Assembly: GCA_900660155.1 (NCBI GenBank)
Contig: CABFPE010000078.1
Location: 1,119,538-1,183,537 of the forward strand
Direction: 5' to 3'
Origin: Hofstenia miamia
Taxonomy: Eukaryota > Xenacoelomorpha > Acoela > Hofsteniidae
DNA length: 64,000 nt
The translations under genes and the position numbers were made by a program. A model generated the notes under the pieces. That model was not told the DNA's origin. It made no database searches and saw only the letters and a list, made by a program, of their open reading frames with translations. Positions 33,045 to 45,554 of the stretch are shown here, in pieces. Each line of letters begins with the position of its first letter. Position 1 is the stretch's first letter.

Positions 33045-34283
33045 GCCGGATTTTTAATCATGGATTTTTAATCGCAGATTTTAATCGTACAAATTTTTAA
33101 TAGCATGATATCTAATTGCAAGAATTTTTAATCGCAATTATAATTAAACTTGCTACTGATATACAATATACGAACATACATACTCTATATCAGTGTGGGA
33201 AGTGGTTCAACCTGACCTGGGCACACATAGACGAGTCGGGTCGGGTAGTGGGATTTTTCTAATTTTTAGAATGGAAGAACACTGTAATGCCCAAGCATTT
33301 TTATTCAATTTCAATGAATAGGAAGGCTTTTGTAAATATACACTATTTAGATAAATTGATATTATCATTTACATGCAAAATAATTGAATGATCCCTAGAT
33401 TTGTTTGGTAATATCTTTGCCTCTACAAACTATCTATAATAGAATATTGATTCGATATACAATAGATAAGATCACTTTTTAATGTTATGAAAATTTACAT
33501 TATGATACTCTCACTGGTCGGAGTTTCAAACTTGCAACTTTACATTATTGAATGAATTTAGCTGATAGCCTCCGATTAAAATAATTGAAAATGATTTAAC
33601 CTCTGACGTTACTTTTCTCTGAGTATGAAAATATTTTTTGAGTCCTTCTCTCTAATTTGAGTCATTGTACAATATTTCCAAAAATATCGATTTTTGTATT
33701 TTTAGAAAAACAAAATATGCCTAATTATAACTGCCAAAAATCATTTTGATTTCAAGATTTGAGTATAGTACAAATAATATTTTTTAATATGCTGAAATGG
33801 CAAGTAAGGCATTAAGTTTTTGCTCAGAATAAGTGTCATATAGAAATTTGCAACAACGAGTATTAGAGGGTTAAGGAGCAACTTAAGAAGTCAAACATTG
33901 ATCTTAAATTCTTTTATTATTTTTGTATTTCTTTATTGCTTTTATGTACAATTCTATGCTAAAGCATTTTGTGCGTATTATACTAGCAATCTTTCTTTAA
34001 TCGGGTTCTAGACGGGTCTGGTTGGATCACGGGACATTGTACAATACCCAGCAATATCTTTAAGAACAGTACGATAAAGTTAGGGCTTAGGGTTGCGCAG
34101 GGCTGTCAACCAATCACGTGCACGCAATTATTATTGTTGACATTATTTGTAGATAATAATAATAATTTGTTATTGAGATGTATACACAACGAATATTATA
34201 AACGCAGGCTTAACTATTATTGTGATTAAAAATCGGCTATTAAAAATTCTTGTGATTAAAAATCGTGCAATTAATGCTCCGAT
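33045..34283. mobile_element. Unclassified element with inverted ends made of GATTTTTAATC units
   Basis: The left arm (33048-33152) repeats GATTTTTAATC(A/G) words several times and ends CGCAATTATAATTAAACTTG. The right arm (34202-34280), inverted, repeats GATTTTTAATC words and ends CACAATAATAGTTAAGCCTG. The arms pair across about 1.2 kb. The structure, inverted ends built of short direct repeats, recalls foldback elements. The interior has no coding capacity but holds two GC-rich G-run blocks (about 33187-33252 and 34000-34045) that may be a nested second element. Confidence 0.6.
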
Positions 34284-34950
34284 AATAATCTAAATTTGAA
34301 GTAAATTAATTCCTATTTGAAATGCAAATCAATTTTTTAAAATAATTGGTGCACATCAATAAAATATTTCCTAATGTGACTACATACATATGTAATTTAA
34401 TTTTTTTTCCAAAAAACTTCAATCACTGCTATAGAAATAACTTTTATTGCTTCGAATTTTTATAATATTGTAATTACTTCTGGCCTAATATTTAACTTAT
34501 AATCGGGTTGATTTGGTTGTAACTTATAAATCAGTTTTTACACCCTGATATTAAATGATTTGACATAATCGGCTGGGCTAAATATAGTTCAATTCGATGT
34601 AAAATAATTTTAGACGCAAGCTTACAGTAAATTTGTTTCTCTAAATATTTCGTATTTAACCACGAATTTTCCGGGAATTTTCAAAATGAGAGATGACCTC
34701 CTTAAGAAATTTTAAACACTCATAACTTACGAACTATAACAGATAGCCTAAATCTAAACACACCCCGAGGTAGATAGAGGAGCGCTTTCGCGTTCATGCA
34801 CGACGAACATCAGGTTTTGGGAGAATTTGAAAAATTATAAATATCAAAATTTTTATGAAAAAATAAGTTTAAGTAATTCCGGTACAGGAAAAATTTTTAG
34901 TACAATATTACATGCGAACACATTCTTCAATAGATGTGTCAATATTCCAT
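34284..34950. other. AT-rich stretch leading into the tandem array
   Basis: No gene recognised. Weak similarity to the dispersed repeat is possible near 34660-34700. Confidence 0.4.
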
Positions 34951-35856
34951 GAATTTTAAATGTCTTTGTAGGCTTGGAGAGAATTGTTTGAACGTGTCGA
35001 GTATATGATTTGTATCTCTAAAGTCACTCTGAGCAGCATATGACTGGATATTATTAAGATAAAAATTAAACTGTAGCGTCAAATTTTGAAATATTTATTA
35101 AGAATTTTAAATGTCTTTGTAGGCTTGGAGAGAATTGTTTGAACGTGTCGAGTATATGATTTGTATCTCTAAAGTCACTCTGAGCAGCATATGACTGGAT
35201 ATTATTAAGATAAAAATTAAACTGTAGCGTCAAATTTTGAAATATTTATTAAGAATTTTAAATGTCTTTGTAGGCTTGGAGAGAATTGTTTGAACGTGTC
35301 GAGTATATGATTTGTATCTCTAAAGTCACTCTGAGCAGCATATGACTGGATATTATTAAGATAAAAATTAAACTGTAGCGTCAAATTTTGAAATATTTAT
35401 TAAGAATTTTAAATGTCTTTGTAGGCTTGGAGAGAATTGTTTGAACGTGTCGAGTATATGATTTGTATCTCTAAAGTCACTCTGAGCAGCATATGACTGG
35501 ATATTATTAAGATAAAAATTAAACTGTAGCGTCAAATTTTGAAATATTTATTAAGAATTTTAAATGTCTTTGTAGGCTTGGAGAGAATTGTTTGAACGTG
35601 TCGAGTATATGATTTGTATCTCTAAAGTCACTCTGAGCAGCATATGACTGGATATTATTAAGATAAAAATTAAACTGTAGCGTCAAATTTTGAAATATTT
35701 ATTAAGAATTTTAAATGTCTTTGTAGGCTTGGAGAGAATTGTTTGAACGTGTCGAGTATATGATTTGTATCTCTAAAGTCACTCTGAGCAGCATATGACT
35801 GGATATTATTAAGATAAAAATTAAACTGTAGCGTCAAATTTTGAAATATTTATTAA
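34951..35856 (+). repeat. Tandem array: six 151-bp units, apparently identical
   Basis: Units start at 34951, 35102, 35253, 35404, 35555 and 35706, each beginning GAATTTTAAATGTCTTTGTA and ending in GAAATATTTATTAA. No differences were seen between units by eye. Homology ends after the sixth unit at about 35857. Part of the unit, AGGCTTGGAGAGAATTGTTT plus the following 50 bases, resembles the end of the dispersed repeat at 55690-55765, so the array appears to have grown from a piece of that repeat. No coding content. Confidence 0.97.
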
Positions 35857-37883
35857 GAAAATTAAGCTTATAGAGAAGAAAACATATTTTCAAACTTTAG
35901 ATTCGTATAGGACCCAAGACGATACATATCTAAATATATATGATAGGCTCAAATTTCTTCTCTTTCTTATGAGATCTGATTTGAATTACAAAATTGTAAT
36001 CCAATCAAACGATTATCACTACTTCCGATTACAAAAATACGCTCAATTGGAACAAGTAATAACCCCCTAAGTACATCGACCAACAAAATTTGTGGTTTTT
36101 TTTTCAAAATGCTTTTGTTAAATTGGGAGTACGTTCTTTCATTAGCTTCTGTCAATTGCATCTTTGGTTAAATCAGTTTTTATTTAAACTAATTGTAGTT
36201 CTTTTTAAGCAATAATGATTGCTTTTTACTTTAAAATTAACTGCACTATTTAAGGAAAATTCATGATCTTAATAAAGAAAACTTATTCATGTAAATTTTG
36301 GTAGCAACTAGAGTTATGCGCTATCGAAAAGTCACTGGTTTCAGTCCAATGTAGTCCAATTGGATTTGCTGCTAGTGCTGTCCCTCTACTAGTTCCATTA
36401 AATATTCTGACCCAATTGCTCTATCTGGTCCCATGTCTTATCATTTTTCACTCAAACTAGCAAAAATTATTAATAATCCCAATTTTTCAAAACATGGTGG
36501 ATCCTAGGTTTCAATCCCACGAGACAGGAATTCTCGCAAAACCGTACCACCAACTCCTTAATTTTTTAAAAAAATATTGTTTTATATATTCTTAGATATT
36601 TCTGCCAAGTTGAGAACCTCATTATTTAAATTTAATATTTTTTGCACATGCAAGTCAGGTATATACGATTTATAAGTGATATAGAAAAAAAATATTTTTA
36701 GTAATATGATCTCTCCTGATACTATTATTGACTAAGTTTTAAAATTTTGCAAATATTAGACTTAGTATGAAAGACGTTGAACATTTGTGAAAGCAAAATT
36801 TTGGGGCTAATTTAAAATAAAAGCATATGCTAATAAAAGAAATAATCTTTAATTCTAATATTGAATCAGAGGATATTTTCATAATGAAGCGAGTCTAGAA
36901 AATATGAAAATGCAACCCCTGTCAGAAACCGTATTATAGCCAACCAGAACCAATGCTTAAAATAAAATGTGATATTGCTCAATTGAAAAAAATACATTGT
37001 ATGGAAGCAATTGTTTTGTTATAGGCAGAATCATTTATAAAATGAAACACGCTGTATAGAAAAGCATTACCATTTCCAATAATTTATTGAATTTAAGAAA
37101 TGTGTTCTCTAATAAATTTTAAGTGTTTTTTTATTAATTATCCCACGTTGGATAAAGTTCGACCTTGAGAAGTTATTAAATTTTATTGAATTCCTCGGAT
37201 TTATATTTTATTTAAAATTGAGATGATAAAGAACCAATGAATGGACAGAGATAAATTTAGTTTGGAATTTTAATGTAAATCTAGAAGAACGGAATTACTT
37301 TCACATTTCAAAATGTATGATTTCTTTTGAAAATTATGAATTCTTTTCATTTCACGTCCGTGTAAGGGAAGCATTAGTCATGCAGAAAGCAATGAGGCAG
37401 AACATTTTTAAGGCAGAGCCATTAGTCTTAACATAGAAATGCTACTTTTCAATTTATGTCGTAGTCGTCTAGTTAACAATAGAAAAATTTAGCTATAGCG
37501 TACCATTGATTAATTAACAAGGAATAATCTGTAAACAATCTAGGCTAGCAACGCTATCATTTTGTTATAGCACGTTTACTTGTGACAACACCCCCAAATC
37601 TATATGAGTGAGAAAATGGCTTAATCACCTACTGTACAATAAACTTAGATTTACTTTGTTCATGAAAATATAAGATTTTTCGAAGATAAATAAGAAATTT
37701 AATTAAGAAATTTCCTCCAATACAAGGTGAAAAATATTTCAAACTATATTTTCAGTAATAAAACATAATGAGAAATTATCAGACTTATCTAATTTTGACA
37801 AATGGTGTAAAGATTTATAAGACTTACCTCTATGGTATTAAATTAACCAGTTTATATTTACCATGTACTATATTATTAAACTA
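35857..37883. other. AT-rich stretch, nothing recognised
   Basis: No gene recognised. Short open frames (35967-36161 reverse, 37768-38007 forward) are not independent genes. Confidence 0.5.
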
Positions 37884-38270
37884 CAGGGTGCCCCACAAAA
37901 AAATAACAGATATTCGATATGCTGATTTCATTCAGCCAGATGAATGGCCTGCTAAGAGTCCAGACCTAAACGTCATGGACTACATTATTTGGAGTGTTTT
38001 ATTATGAAAAATTAAAGCCTTAAGGCATGAAATTAAAACAATTACTGACCTCAAAACGTTAGTTACAGAAGCCTGGAATGCAATCCCTTAAGAGCAAATA
38101 CAAACAGCTACAGCAGCCTGGATTCCCAGATTGCAGAGATGTATTGACAGAGAAAGTGGCCATTTTGAACATTTGTAAAGTATATATTTTAGTTATTTTG
38201 TTTTGCCGTCATTTGTATTCTGTTACAACCCATGTTTAAAAAATCCTTTGGTTTTTTGTGGGTCACCCTG
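37884..38270 (+). mobile_element. Deletion derivative of a Tc1/mariner element
   Basis: The left end CAGGGTGCCCCACAAAAAAA and the inverted right end CAGGGTGACCCACAAAAAAC form a TIR of about 20 bp, flanked by TA on both sides (37882-37883 and 38271-38272). At 387 bp most of the element is missing. The interior keeps the transposase C-terminus. Confidence 0.85.
37935..38178 (+). pseudogene. C-terminal transposase remnant
   Basis: It reads PDEWPAKSPDLNVMDYIIWS, the last catalytic segment of a Tc1/mariner transposase (W-P-x-x-S-P-D-L-N-x-x-D-Y), then a tail with EAWNAIP, AWIPRLQRCIDRESGHFEH and a stop. Two in-frame stops lie within this short stretch (after WSVLL and after WNAIP). The N-terminal and first two catalytic segments are deleted. 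Confidence 0.8.
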
Positions 38271-38272
38271 TA

Positions 38273-41200
38273 TTTGCAAAGTCAGCTGGGCATTCACAAG
38301 AGTGAGTGCGCACATTTTCAGTCATTGTGAGGCATTGTTCCGAATATTCGCTGCCCCGGAGACCCTGATGACCAATTAAATTTAACAAATGAGACTATAT
38401 GTATTTATTTCTTATAGCACCGGCTTTCACTTTTCGATTTAATTTATATTTTGATGCTAATCATTATCAAACAAATTTGAAGCTTGCATATTTTAGCTTT
38501 CTAGGTATTGTAAAGAGGAAGGGTGCCAGATTTACGAATTTCAATCTAGACCAATTTGTATTTGCATTGAGATAACATGACTCATGTATCAGGTTTATAA
38601 ATAATACAGAATGCTGGATATCTAGTATAATTAAGCTAATTAAGGAATTAAATAAAAAAAAATAAATTATTAGTTATATTTTTGAAATTAGGATTCACTT
38701 TGTGTAAGATTTAATCAGAGAAAACATTAATGAATGTGACTTAATTATCCGAATTCCCCAATTCATATATTTTTAATGATTCACATTAAACGCAGGTAGC
38801 CTTTTATTTTAATGGAATTGTTAATTTTAATAACATTTCTTTTCTTTGAATGGGCGTTCGCAATCTTACTCCGTTTGAAAGTTTTTTCTCAGACTTACAT
38901 TATTCATGAGTTTAGAAATTTATTTTCCATATTAGAGAAGCTAGAGCTACATGTAATGTTTTGGCAACTCAATTATAATGATATATAAATAAATTCACAT
39001 TTCAATTAATAAATATCTGCTATATTGAAAAATGGAATTTGATAGTCTTGCTAAAGCTTTAAATATACTGGAACATATGAAGCCAAAATGCATCAAAACA
39101 AATACAAAATTTTATGCTTAAGCAAAAAATTGTTCAGAAAGAAGGATTCATAAAATTCATAAAATTCACGACAATTTCCTTTGCTCGTCAGCTAAATCTA
39201 GTGAAATTGTATAGAAGATTCTTAAAGTCATTAATTGGGGGAATTGAAAACACGAAAACAAAATCAGAAGTCATAGATTGCATATAGGAATCACAGGATT
39301 ATGATTCGCAAAGGATAATGACAAATAGATAACTTATTTGTCATTTTTGTTAGCAGGACTATTTGAGTTTTCTCAGTGCTGACAAGTCGAGTGATCGTTA
39401 ATTTGGTGAAGACCTACAGAAACTGTCAAAATGTTGCAGACCCCTGAAGATTCTACTTACCTTCTTAGCAAGATTTTTGTATGTGACAAGAGTTCCATTA
39501 TTAAGCACATACAAACATTTGGAGCTAACATACTTGCTAACATACTGAATTTGGACCACTTCCCTTATTTTGGACATATCGATATGAAATTTGCTTTACC
39601 AAAAACATTTCCTAATTTGTTTTACCTTACTAAACCTATATTGGCAATTTTTGAAATTTACAATTAAAAACGATAAATTGAAAAAACCTGATTCAAATAA
39701 AGTAGAGAATAAAAAACTAATGTAAAATTATTAATATAAAAAATAGAAAACCTTTGTTTTAAGCTCAACATTGAATTTGGTCGGGCTACTCTTGAGCTAA
39801 AATTTTCGGCCAGTGTCCATCTCAGAAACCTCAAGTTTTCTATATCAAACTCTCTGAGAACGACTTTTTTAAACTAATAAAGTTGTGCCTAACCCTATTT
39901 ACCACATGGTGGTTTGAAAATTCCGGTATGTCTGTGCTTTCCTGGCTTTTACTTTTATAGAATCAAAATGTTCATTATTCCATGTTTTTCCATAACACTA
40001 ATGTTTTTTAGGATTTATGTCATTTCCCTAATAATATGTTATACTATTGCATTATTTTTTTCTTGAAAAATACATTAGTGTGTTCCTGTTGAAATTTGGC
40101 AATTGAGAAATTATGCTTTTTCAAACTATTAGTAATGTCTAACTAAATACATATCCACAATATGAAATGAAACTCTTTATATCACTGGTTTTTGTACAAC
40201 CTAAAATATACAAATAAACAACAAAGCGGATCAAAAGTAAAATAAGCAAATTTCCCAGCTTATTTCGAAATTTCAAAAAACTTTAAACACAAAGAATGTT
40301 TCAATGTTTGCGGTGAAGGTATAATATTATATATTGGTAAAATGCAAGTTAAAATATCTTACTTAGGTCAAGCTAACCTGTTTCAAATCTAGATTAGAGA
40401 AAGGCAGAATGTCAATTAATAAAAAGGTGCTTTCTTAATTATCAGGAGAAAGCAAAAGACTTTAAATATACTGTGCAAATTGTTTAAATTTTGCATAATC
40501 ATTGCTATGGGCTAAAAATTCAAACAGTCAGTTTTGACATTTTCCCAAAAACCTAATTACGGAAGTTTTGAGACGTCAATTGGTTTACAATATTTGTTTA
40601 TTAAAAACAACAACAAATAACACACTCAAATTTCATTTTGCTCATGGTTAACCATAGTTACAATAAAAATGCCGATTTGCGCAACTTATAATTTTTAACA
40701 GAAAAGTAGCTATTATTTTAATTTTGAGTTATTTTAATAGGATTACTTGAGTAAAGTTAAGCTATTCAATACTGGTCATAGAGTTCCCATACATCTAGTG
40801 CATTTTCAGTCTTGAAAGTTATCTATCAACACCATCTTCAGTAGATTTTGTTTCTCCATCGCTCACTAAATGTAGTACCTTTTTTTTCTACTTGACATCC
40901 TCATCCATTTAAACATTATCGCTTTTTTCTTAATAATAAGAGTCGAAATACAGTATTTACTTGTATTGCAAAGCATTATATTCTTCCCTAATTTTTTGAC
41001 ATATTGTTATTCGTAATATATTTAAATTTAATAAGAGTAAGTCAAAAAGTTACATTCAGTTCATTAAAAATTCTCCCAGTTTATAATAATTTGAAAGAAA
41101 CATCATAGCTATTGAATAAATAGAGAAATATCAACTATCCATTTTAACAATTTTCTCAAATAAATGTACTGAATAAATTCACTACTACAATTGGAATTTA

Positions 41201-42047
41201 AAACACATTGTTTGGTATGAAAAACCATCCAGTAACATTATAAATTAGGTAAAATGGTCATTAAGACGTCACTATGTGATCCTGTCATTGTTTGCGGGAT
41301 TTAATATGCTTCCATCATTGAACGCTTCGTTATGACTGATATAAAGGTGTTATTAACAAATTAATAATTCAAGTAACGCAAACATTAATTTGTTAATTAA
41401 AGATAATGCAGGAGTGGAAACCCCGCCCTCTAATCATTTTGGATGGCCGAATGGAAGGACTATTAATCTAATTGAAACTTCTAAAATAACAAAAATGCTC
41501 AGGTAGCTTCCATTTACTGTATGTTTTCCTGCATTAAAATATGCTTACGTTTTATGTGTTTTATATGGAAATTTATTAAAGTGAAAGAATTATATTTATT
41601 AATTATAATTATTCTAGCAAATGGAAGCACACAGATTGTGGGATACAGTCATTTAGATATTTCACATTCTCTGAGAAATATTTATTCATTTTAAGACTTA
41701 TCCTTGACAAATGGTCATAGAAACAGCCTAAAATTTGTGATCATTTTAAATGCTCTTTAAGCCTATGAGCTCTTTCAAGAATAATCTGAATTTTGGCGAT
41801 CTTTAAGCAATATCTGTGATGTTATCTATATACTTAAGGTTTTTAATTTAGAAGTTGTAATCGAGATCTGGGCATGTGTACCTAGGGTCTCATTAGATAA
41901 TTTTACCTGATTAAAAATTTACCCACACAGCTATAACAATACATAGCATTTCTAAATTTATTTCAACTAATTGATGAAAAACTAATAATTGTGTATTCTT
42001 GGTGGGCAAGATGATTTTTATAAAATTTAAGGATTTTATATTTCAAT
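38273..42047. other. AT-rich stretch, nothing recognised
   Basis: Nearly 3.8 kb with no gene, RNA or repeat structure recognised. The 78-codon frame at 39431-39667 has no family resemblance. Confidence 0.5.
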
Positions 42048-42298
42048 CAGTAGCCTACGCAAGGGGAACATGTTGGAATGCCCATCTCTGTAAGGTTTTC
42101 AAATGTTTTTTATTGTTTAAATCAAAAAATTTTCCTTAAAAAAATACAAAAACATTAAAAACCACTTTGGTAAAGTGCTTTTTCAGGATTTATTTCTTAA
42201 TATTTTTTAAAATTTCTCGGTACTTCGCCCCATTTTTGTTCACTAACTTAGTTGTGTCTGAGATGTCCACATCTTCAAAAAATTCTGCTAAGCCCGTG
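42048..42298 (+). mobile_element. Diverged copy of the CAGTGGCGTACCC hAT-type MITE
   Basis: The left end CAGTAGCCTACGCAAGGGGA, GTAAGGTTTTCAAATG, ACTTCGCCCCATTTTTGTTC and the right end TTCTGCTAAGCCCGTG follow the family order. It is more diverged than the other full copies; no clear target duplication survives. Confidence 0.65.
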
Positions 42299-44636
42299 AG
42301 TGTAATAACTTGAATTTTGATCATTACGCATTACAATTTTATTACAATATTAGAAACAATTAAAAAATACAATGCATTATATAATTATATAATAATAAGT
42401 GCAAAAATATATTCAACATTGACATAGATGATACCATAAAAAATAAATGCAAAATATCATTAGTCATATATTCTATTGTCTCCTTAGCTTAGTAAGTTTT
42501 TCTATATTGTTAAAATGTTAATAAAATTATCGGATGTTCTATTAATTTTAATATAAATCGTTGCTGTGGTTTTCTACAGAAGTAGCTGTTACTAATGTTG
42601 TTGGAACTAAAAAATTACTTGTTCATAAAGAAAAAATGAAGCATATGGCCCTTTTGCAATGAAATTCGTATAAACTAGATTAAATAATTTGTCAAGTATA
42701 TTAACATAATAACCATTTTTTCTGTGTGGTAAAAAAATGACAGGCATTTAAAATATTATCAATTATTGACGAAGGTTTCTCAGTATTAAGTAAGAACAAA
42801 ATTTTCACGAAATTTCGATTTAGGAGGTAGATCTTTTTGGGTGTATTAGGGAAATCAACTTTTAAAGTGTGAATGATATATTTTAATCATGAAAACGGGT
42901 ATCGCATCGGATCAGTTGATTCGACGAGTTAGTATCAGAACCAGTTGTGGTTTTTCAAATACAATAAAAAAATTTGGAAAAATAGGAAATATTCTGAACA
43001 TTTTTATTTTGAAGAACCATTCATTCATAAACTTAACTAAAACTCTAAAAAATATCAAAACACTAGACTCTCCATTATCCCTTGAGAATGATTTAACGAA
43101 GGCTTTTCAAAGGATGACATCATATAAAAATTGAATTTTTGACAGTGAAGAGTTCAAATTGATTTTTGCCATAATTAGTAGTGTGGGTTTTGATAAACAT
43201 TTGTTGACGTAATCAATTTTTTATTATGTCCATTTTAATCAAATTTAATGCTCTTGTGTTAGAGTGAACTTTTGTGCCTGCACAGATTGATATATATATA
43301 TATATATATATATATTCGATAAGATAATTTATGAATTACTTCACTCTTAGAACGTATTCAAAGAGAGCAAATATCAACACCTGATCCCATTAATAATTTT
43401 AATATGCCATTACGGCTCGTTATTAAAATTTCTTCGTAGGAAGCGGATTCATAAATATTTAAAGCGATAGTCTAAACATAATTGAAAAACTCCTATTAAG
43501 AAGGATAGCCTAGATTGAAAGAAATTCCAGGTTGTCATTTCGTAGTAGATTAAAATTTCATGTAATCAAGAATTGCAGGTTCCGTGCTTGGTTATTTATA
43601 AAATTTATATATGCATTAAATATAGAAATTTTTCAAATAAAAGTTAGTGGTACCTCGTAAGCTGCGGTTAGATGTCACTTAGCTCCAAATTTTTTGAAAT
43701 TTTATAGGTCTGGTGGATCGAACAAAACATAATTCTATGCAAGTAATAATGTGGAAAGTGGAGCCGTTGTGTATGTTGTAAGGTCTTGTGGCAACATTCC
43801 GGCCGATAGAGTCTACTGGCCTCATTACTAAAGGTCTTGTAAAAAGTAATAAATATTTCAGTGTAATTTGAATCGTAAATGAAGAAACTGAGAACATGAT
43901 TTCATAATATTACTCATGGAATGACATGGGGCCATTTGACAAAAAATTTCAATGTGGTGATATGGGGACTAAGCGCGATTTGGCCCACAGAACCCAAGTA
44001 TGTTGCTGTGACATAGTACATAATTGATATACAATATTGTGAATTTAGCTGGATTTGAAGCATATCAATTTGAAATGCATTTGTGTGTCGAGTCAGATCC
44101 TTTCTAATTTGTGGAATAAGCTTTCGAATAATATCTAGATATTTGCTGGTCAATTGAAATTAGGGTCATGAGCATTGACTAACTTGTTTTTCGTCCGTGG
44201 TTGCATATGTAAATGTATTAAATTAATTATATATTACACCTATATTTATAATGTGTTGAACAAATTCTTTGATGGATGATTTAGTGAGTCTTGACAAAGA
44301 GAAATTATATTAATATATATTTAAGTCTGAGAAAGAAATCTCACAAAAATAAAGATGTGTACGTGTAAATGTGCATGCTGCATGCATTATTTACAAAAAA
44401 ATGACCTGAGATAGACAAAAATCAACCTCAAAAAAATGCATTCAGCTAATCGAATTGATAAGAGGCATGATATGGCTTTCATGTATTTTTCTGAAAGTTA
44501 AAATTTGTTGGAAAGGGTAAATGCTAGACTTATCATGAAAGTCCTATTGGATGAGAATGGAAAATTTCTGAAGAAAATGGCTGTCTCATGTCACAAAACA
44601 ATATTGGCCCTAATGAGAGAAGAGTTTGTGTGTTTT
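42299..44636. other. AT-rich stretch with a (TA)n run
   Basis: No gene recognised. Reverse-strand frames at 43679-44153 give no family match. A (TA)n run lies at 43289-43315. Confidence 0.45.
43289..43315. repeat. (TA)n microsatellite
   Basis: Uninterrupted TA run. Confidence 0.95.
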
Positions 44637-44800
44637 CAGTGGCGTACACAACGGGGGAGGGGAATGGGGGAACATCGTGGAATTTCCTTCCGTCATCATT
44701 TCAAAATTGATATTGATTGAATAAATAAAAAATTTTCATCAATATTTTCAAAATTTTCACAGGGCTTCGCCCGCTTTTGGTCACTCACTTGATTTTCGAA
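44637..44800 (+). mobile_element. Truncated copy of the CAGTGGCGTACCC hAT-type MITE
   Basis: The left end CAGTGGCGTACACAACGGGG, then TTCCGTCATCATTTCAAAA, TTGATTGAATAAAT and AGGGCTTCGCCCGCTTTTGG match the family. The right end is missing after about 44800. Confidence 0.7.
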
Positions 44801-44954
44801 AAAACTCCTCGTAAATAATATTTCTCATACTTATGCAACCATCAGATAATAAGAAGTCATGAATTCGGTTTCAGGAGAAAACAAAACACTTCGGAAGCTT
44901 TATAATCATTAACAGAAAACAGCAAATATTTCATAAATAAAAATGTATGTTGTG

Positions 44955-45110
44955 AGGATTGCTATGTTAGATTAAGCAAAGACCTTGATAGTATTGACCA
45001 CAGCATATTAGGTTAAAAATTGGAGAGATATGGTCTTAGCATTATTGATGTAGTCTACTCACAAAGCTTCTTAAAAATCAATGGGATCCTAAAGTTTACC
45101 ACGAATGTTC
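44955..45110 (+). mobile_element. LINE reverse-transcriptase remnant
   Basis: The forward strand reads RLSKDLDSIDHSILG followed by KLERYGLSIIDVVYS and later FLKINGILKF. This matches the RT segment D-x-S-K-A-F-D-x-I-D-H-x-I-L-x-x-K-L-x-x-Y-G of CR1/Jockey-type LINEs. It contains an internal stop and is cut off on both sides. The mariner-like element at 45283 lies 170 bases downstream. Confidence 0.5.
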
Positions 45111-45282
45111 AATTACAGAAGATTAATATTTATTACGAGGCATACCAGTCCTATGATTGCCACTATTAAATTTGACAATAATATCAACAGATTGAGAAGT
45201 TTTTTGCAATGTATGCTCACTATGGATGAAAATAAAACGCATTTTATTACCCTTAAAGAGAGCATCCTAAAATTTGAAATTA

Positions 45283-45316
45283 CAGGGTGCTTCAGTCAAA
45301 CCTGGCTGATTTCAAT
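45283..45316 (+). repeat. Left TIR of the mariner-like element
   Basis: CAGGGTGCTTCAGTCAAACC then TGGCTGATTTCA, inside a TA target site. Confidence 0.9.
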
Positions 45317-45554
45317 CGATTCCCATTTGACCCATGATGAAGATGTTATACCGGAACTTTCTGCAAACAAAAGACAATACCTGGGAATTTTATGTCCGTA
45401 TGCTTTTATTTACTTTTATTATAATTTATGAGTTCGATTTATCGTCACGATTTATGAATAAAACAATGAAAACTATGGAAATTAAATGTAAAAATTTATT
45501 GCTTTAAGTAATGGAACAACAGAAACTATATAAAACAATGAAAACTATGGAATT

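Noticed and set aside
34951-35856. CRISPR-like array
   Set aside because: The repeats abut directly as 151-bp tandem units without unique spacers, and the context is an animal genome.
43679-44153. Reverse-strand frames of 72 and 79 codons as a split gene
   Set aside because: No motif, no splice logic and no family resemblance.
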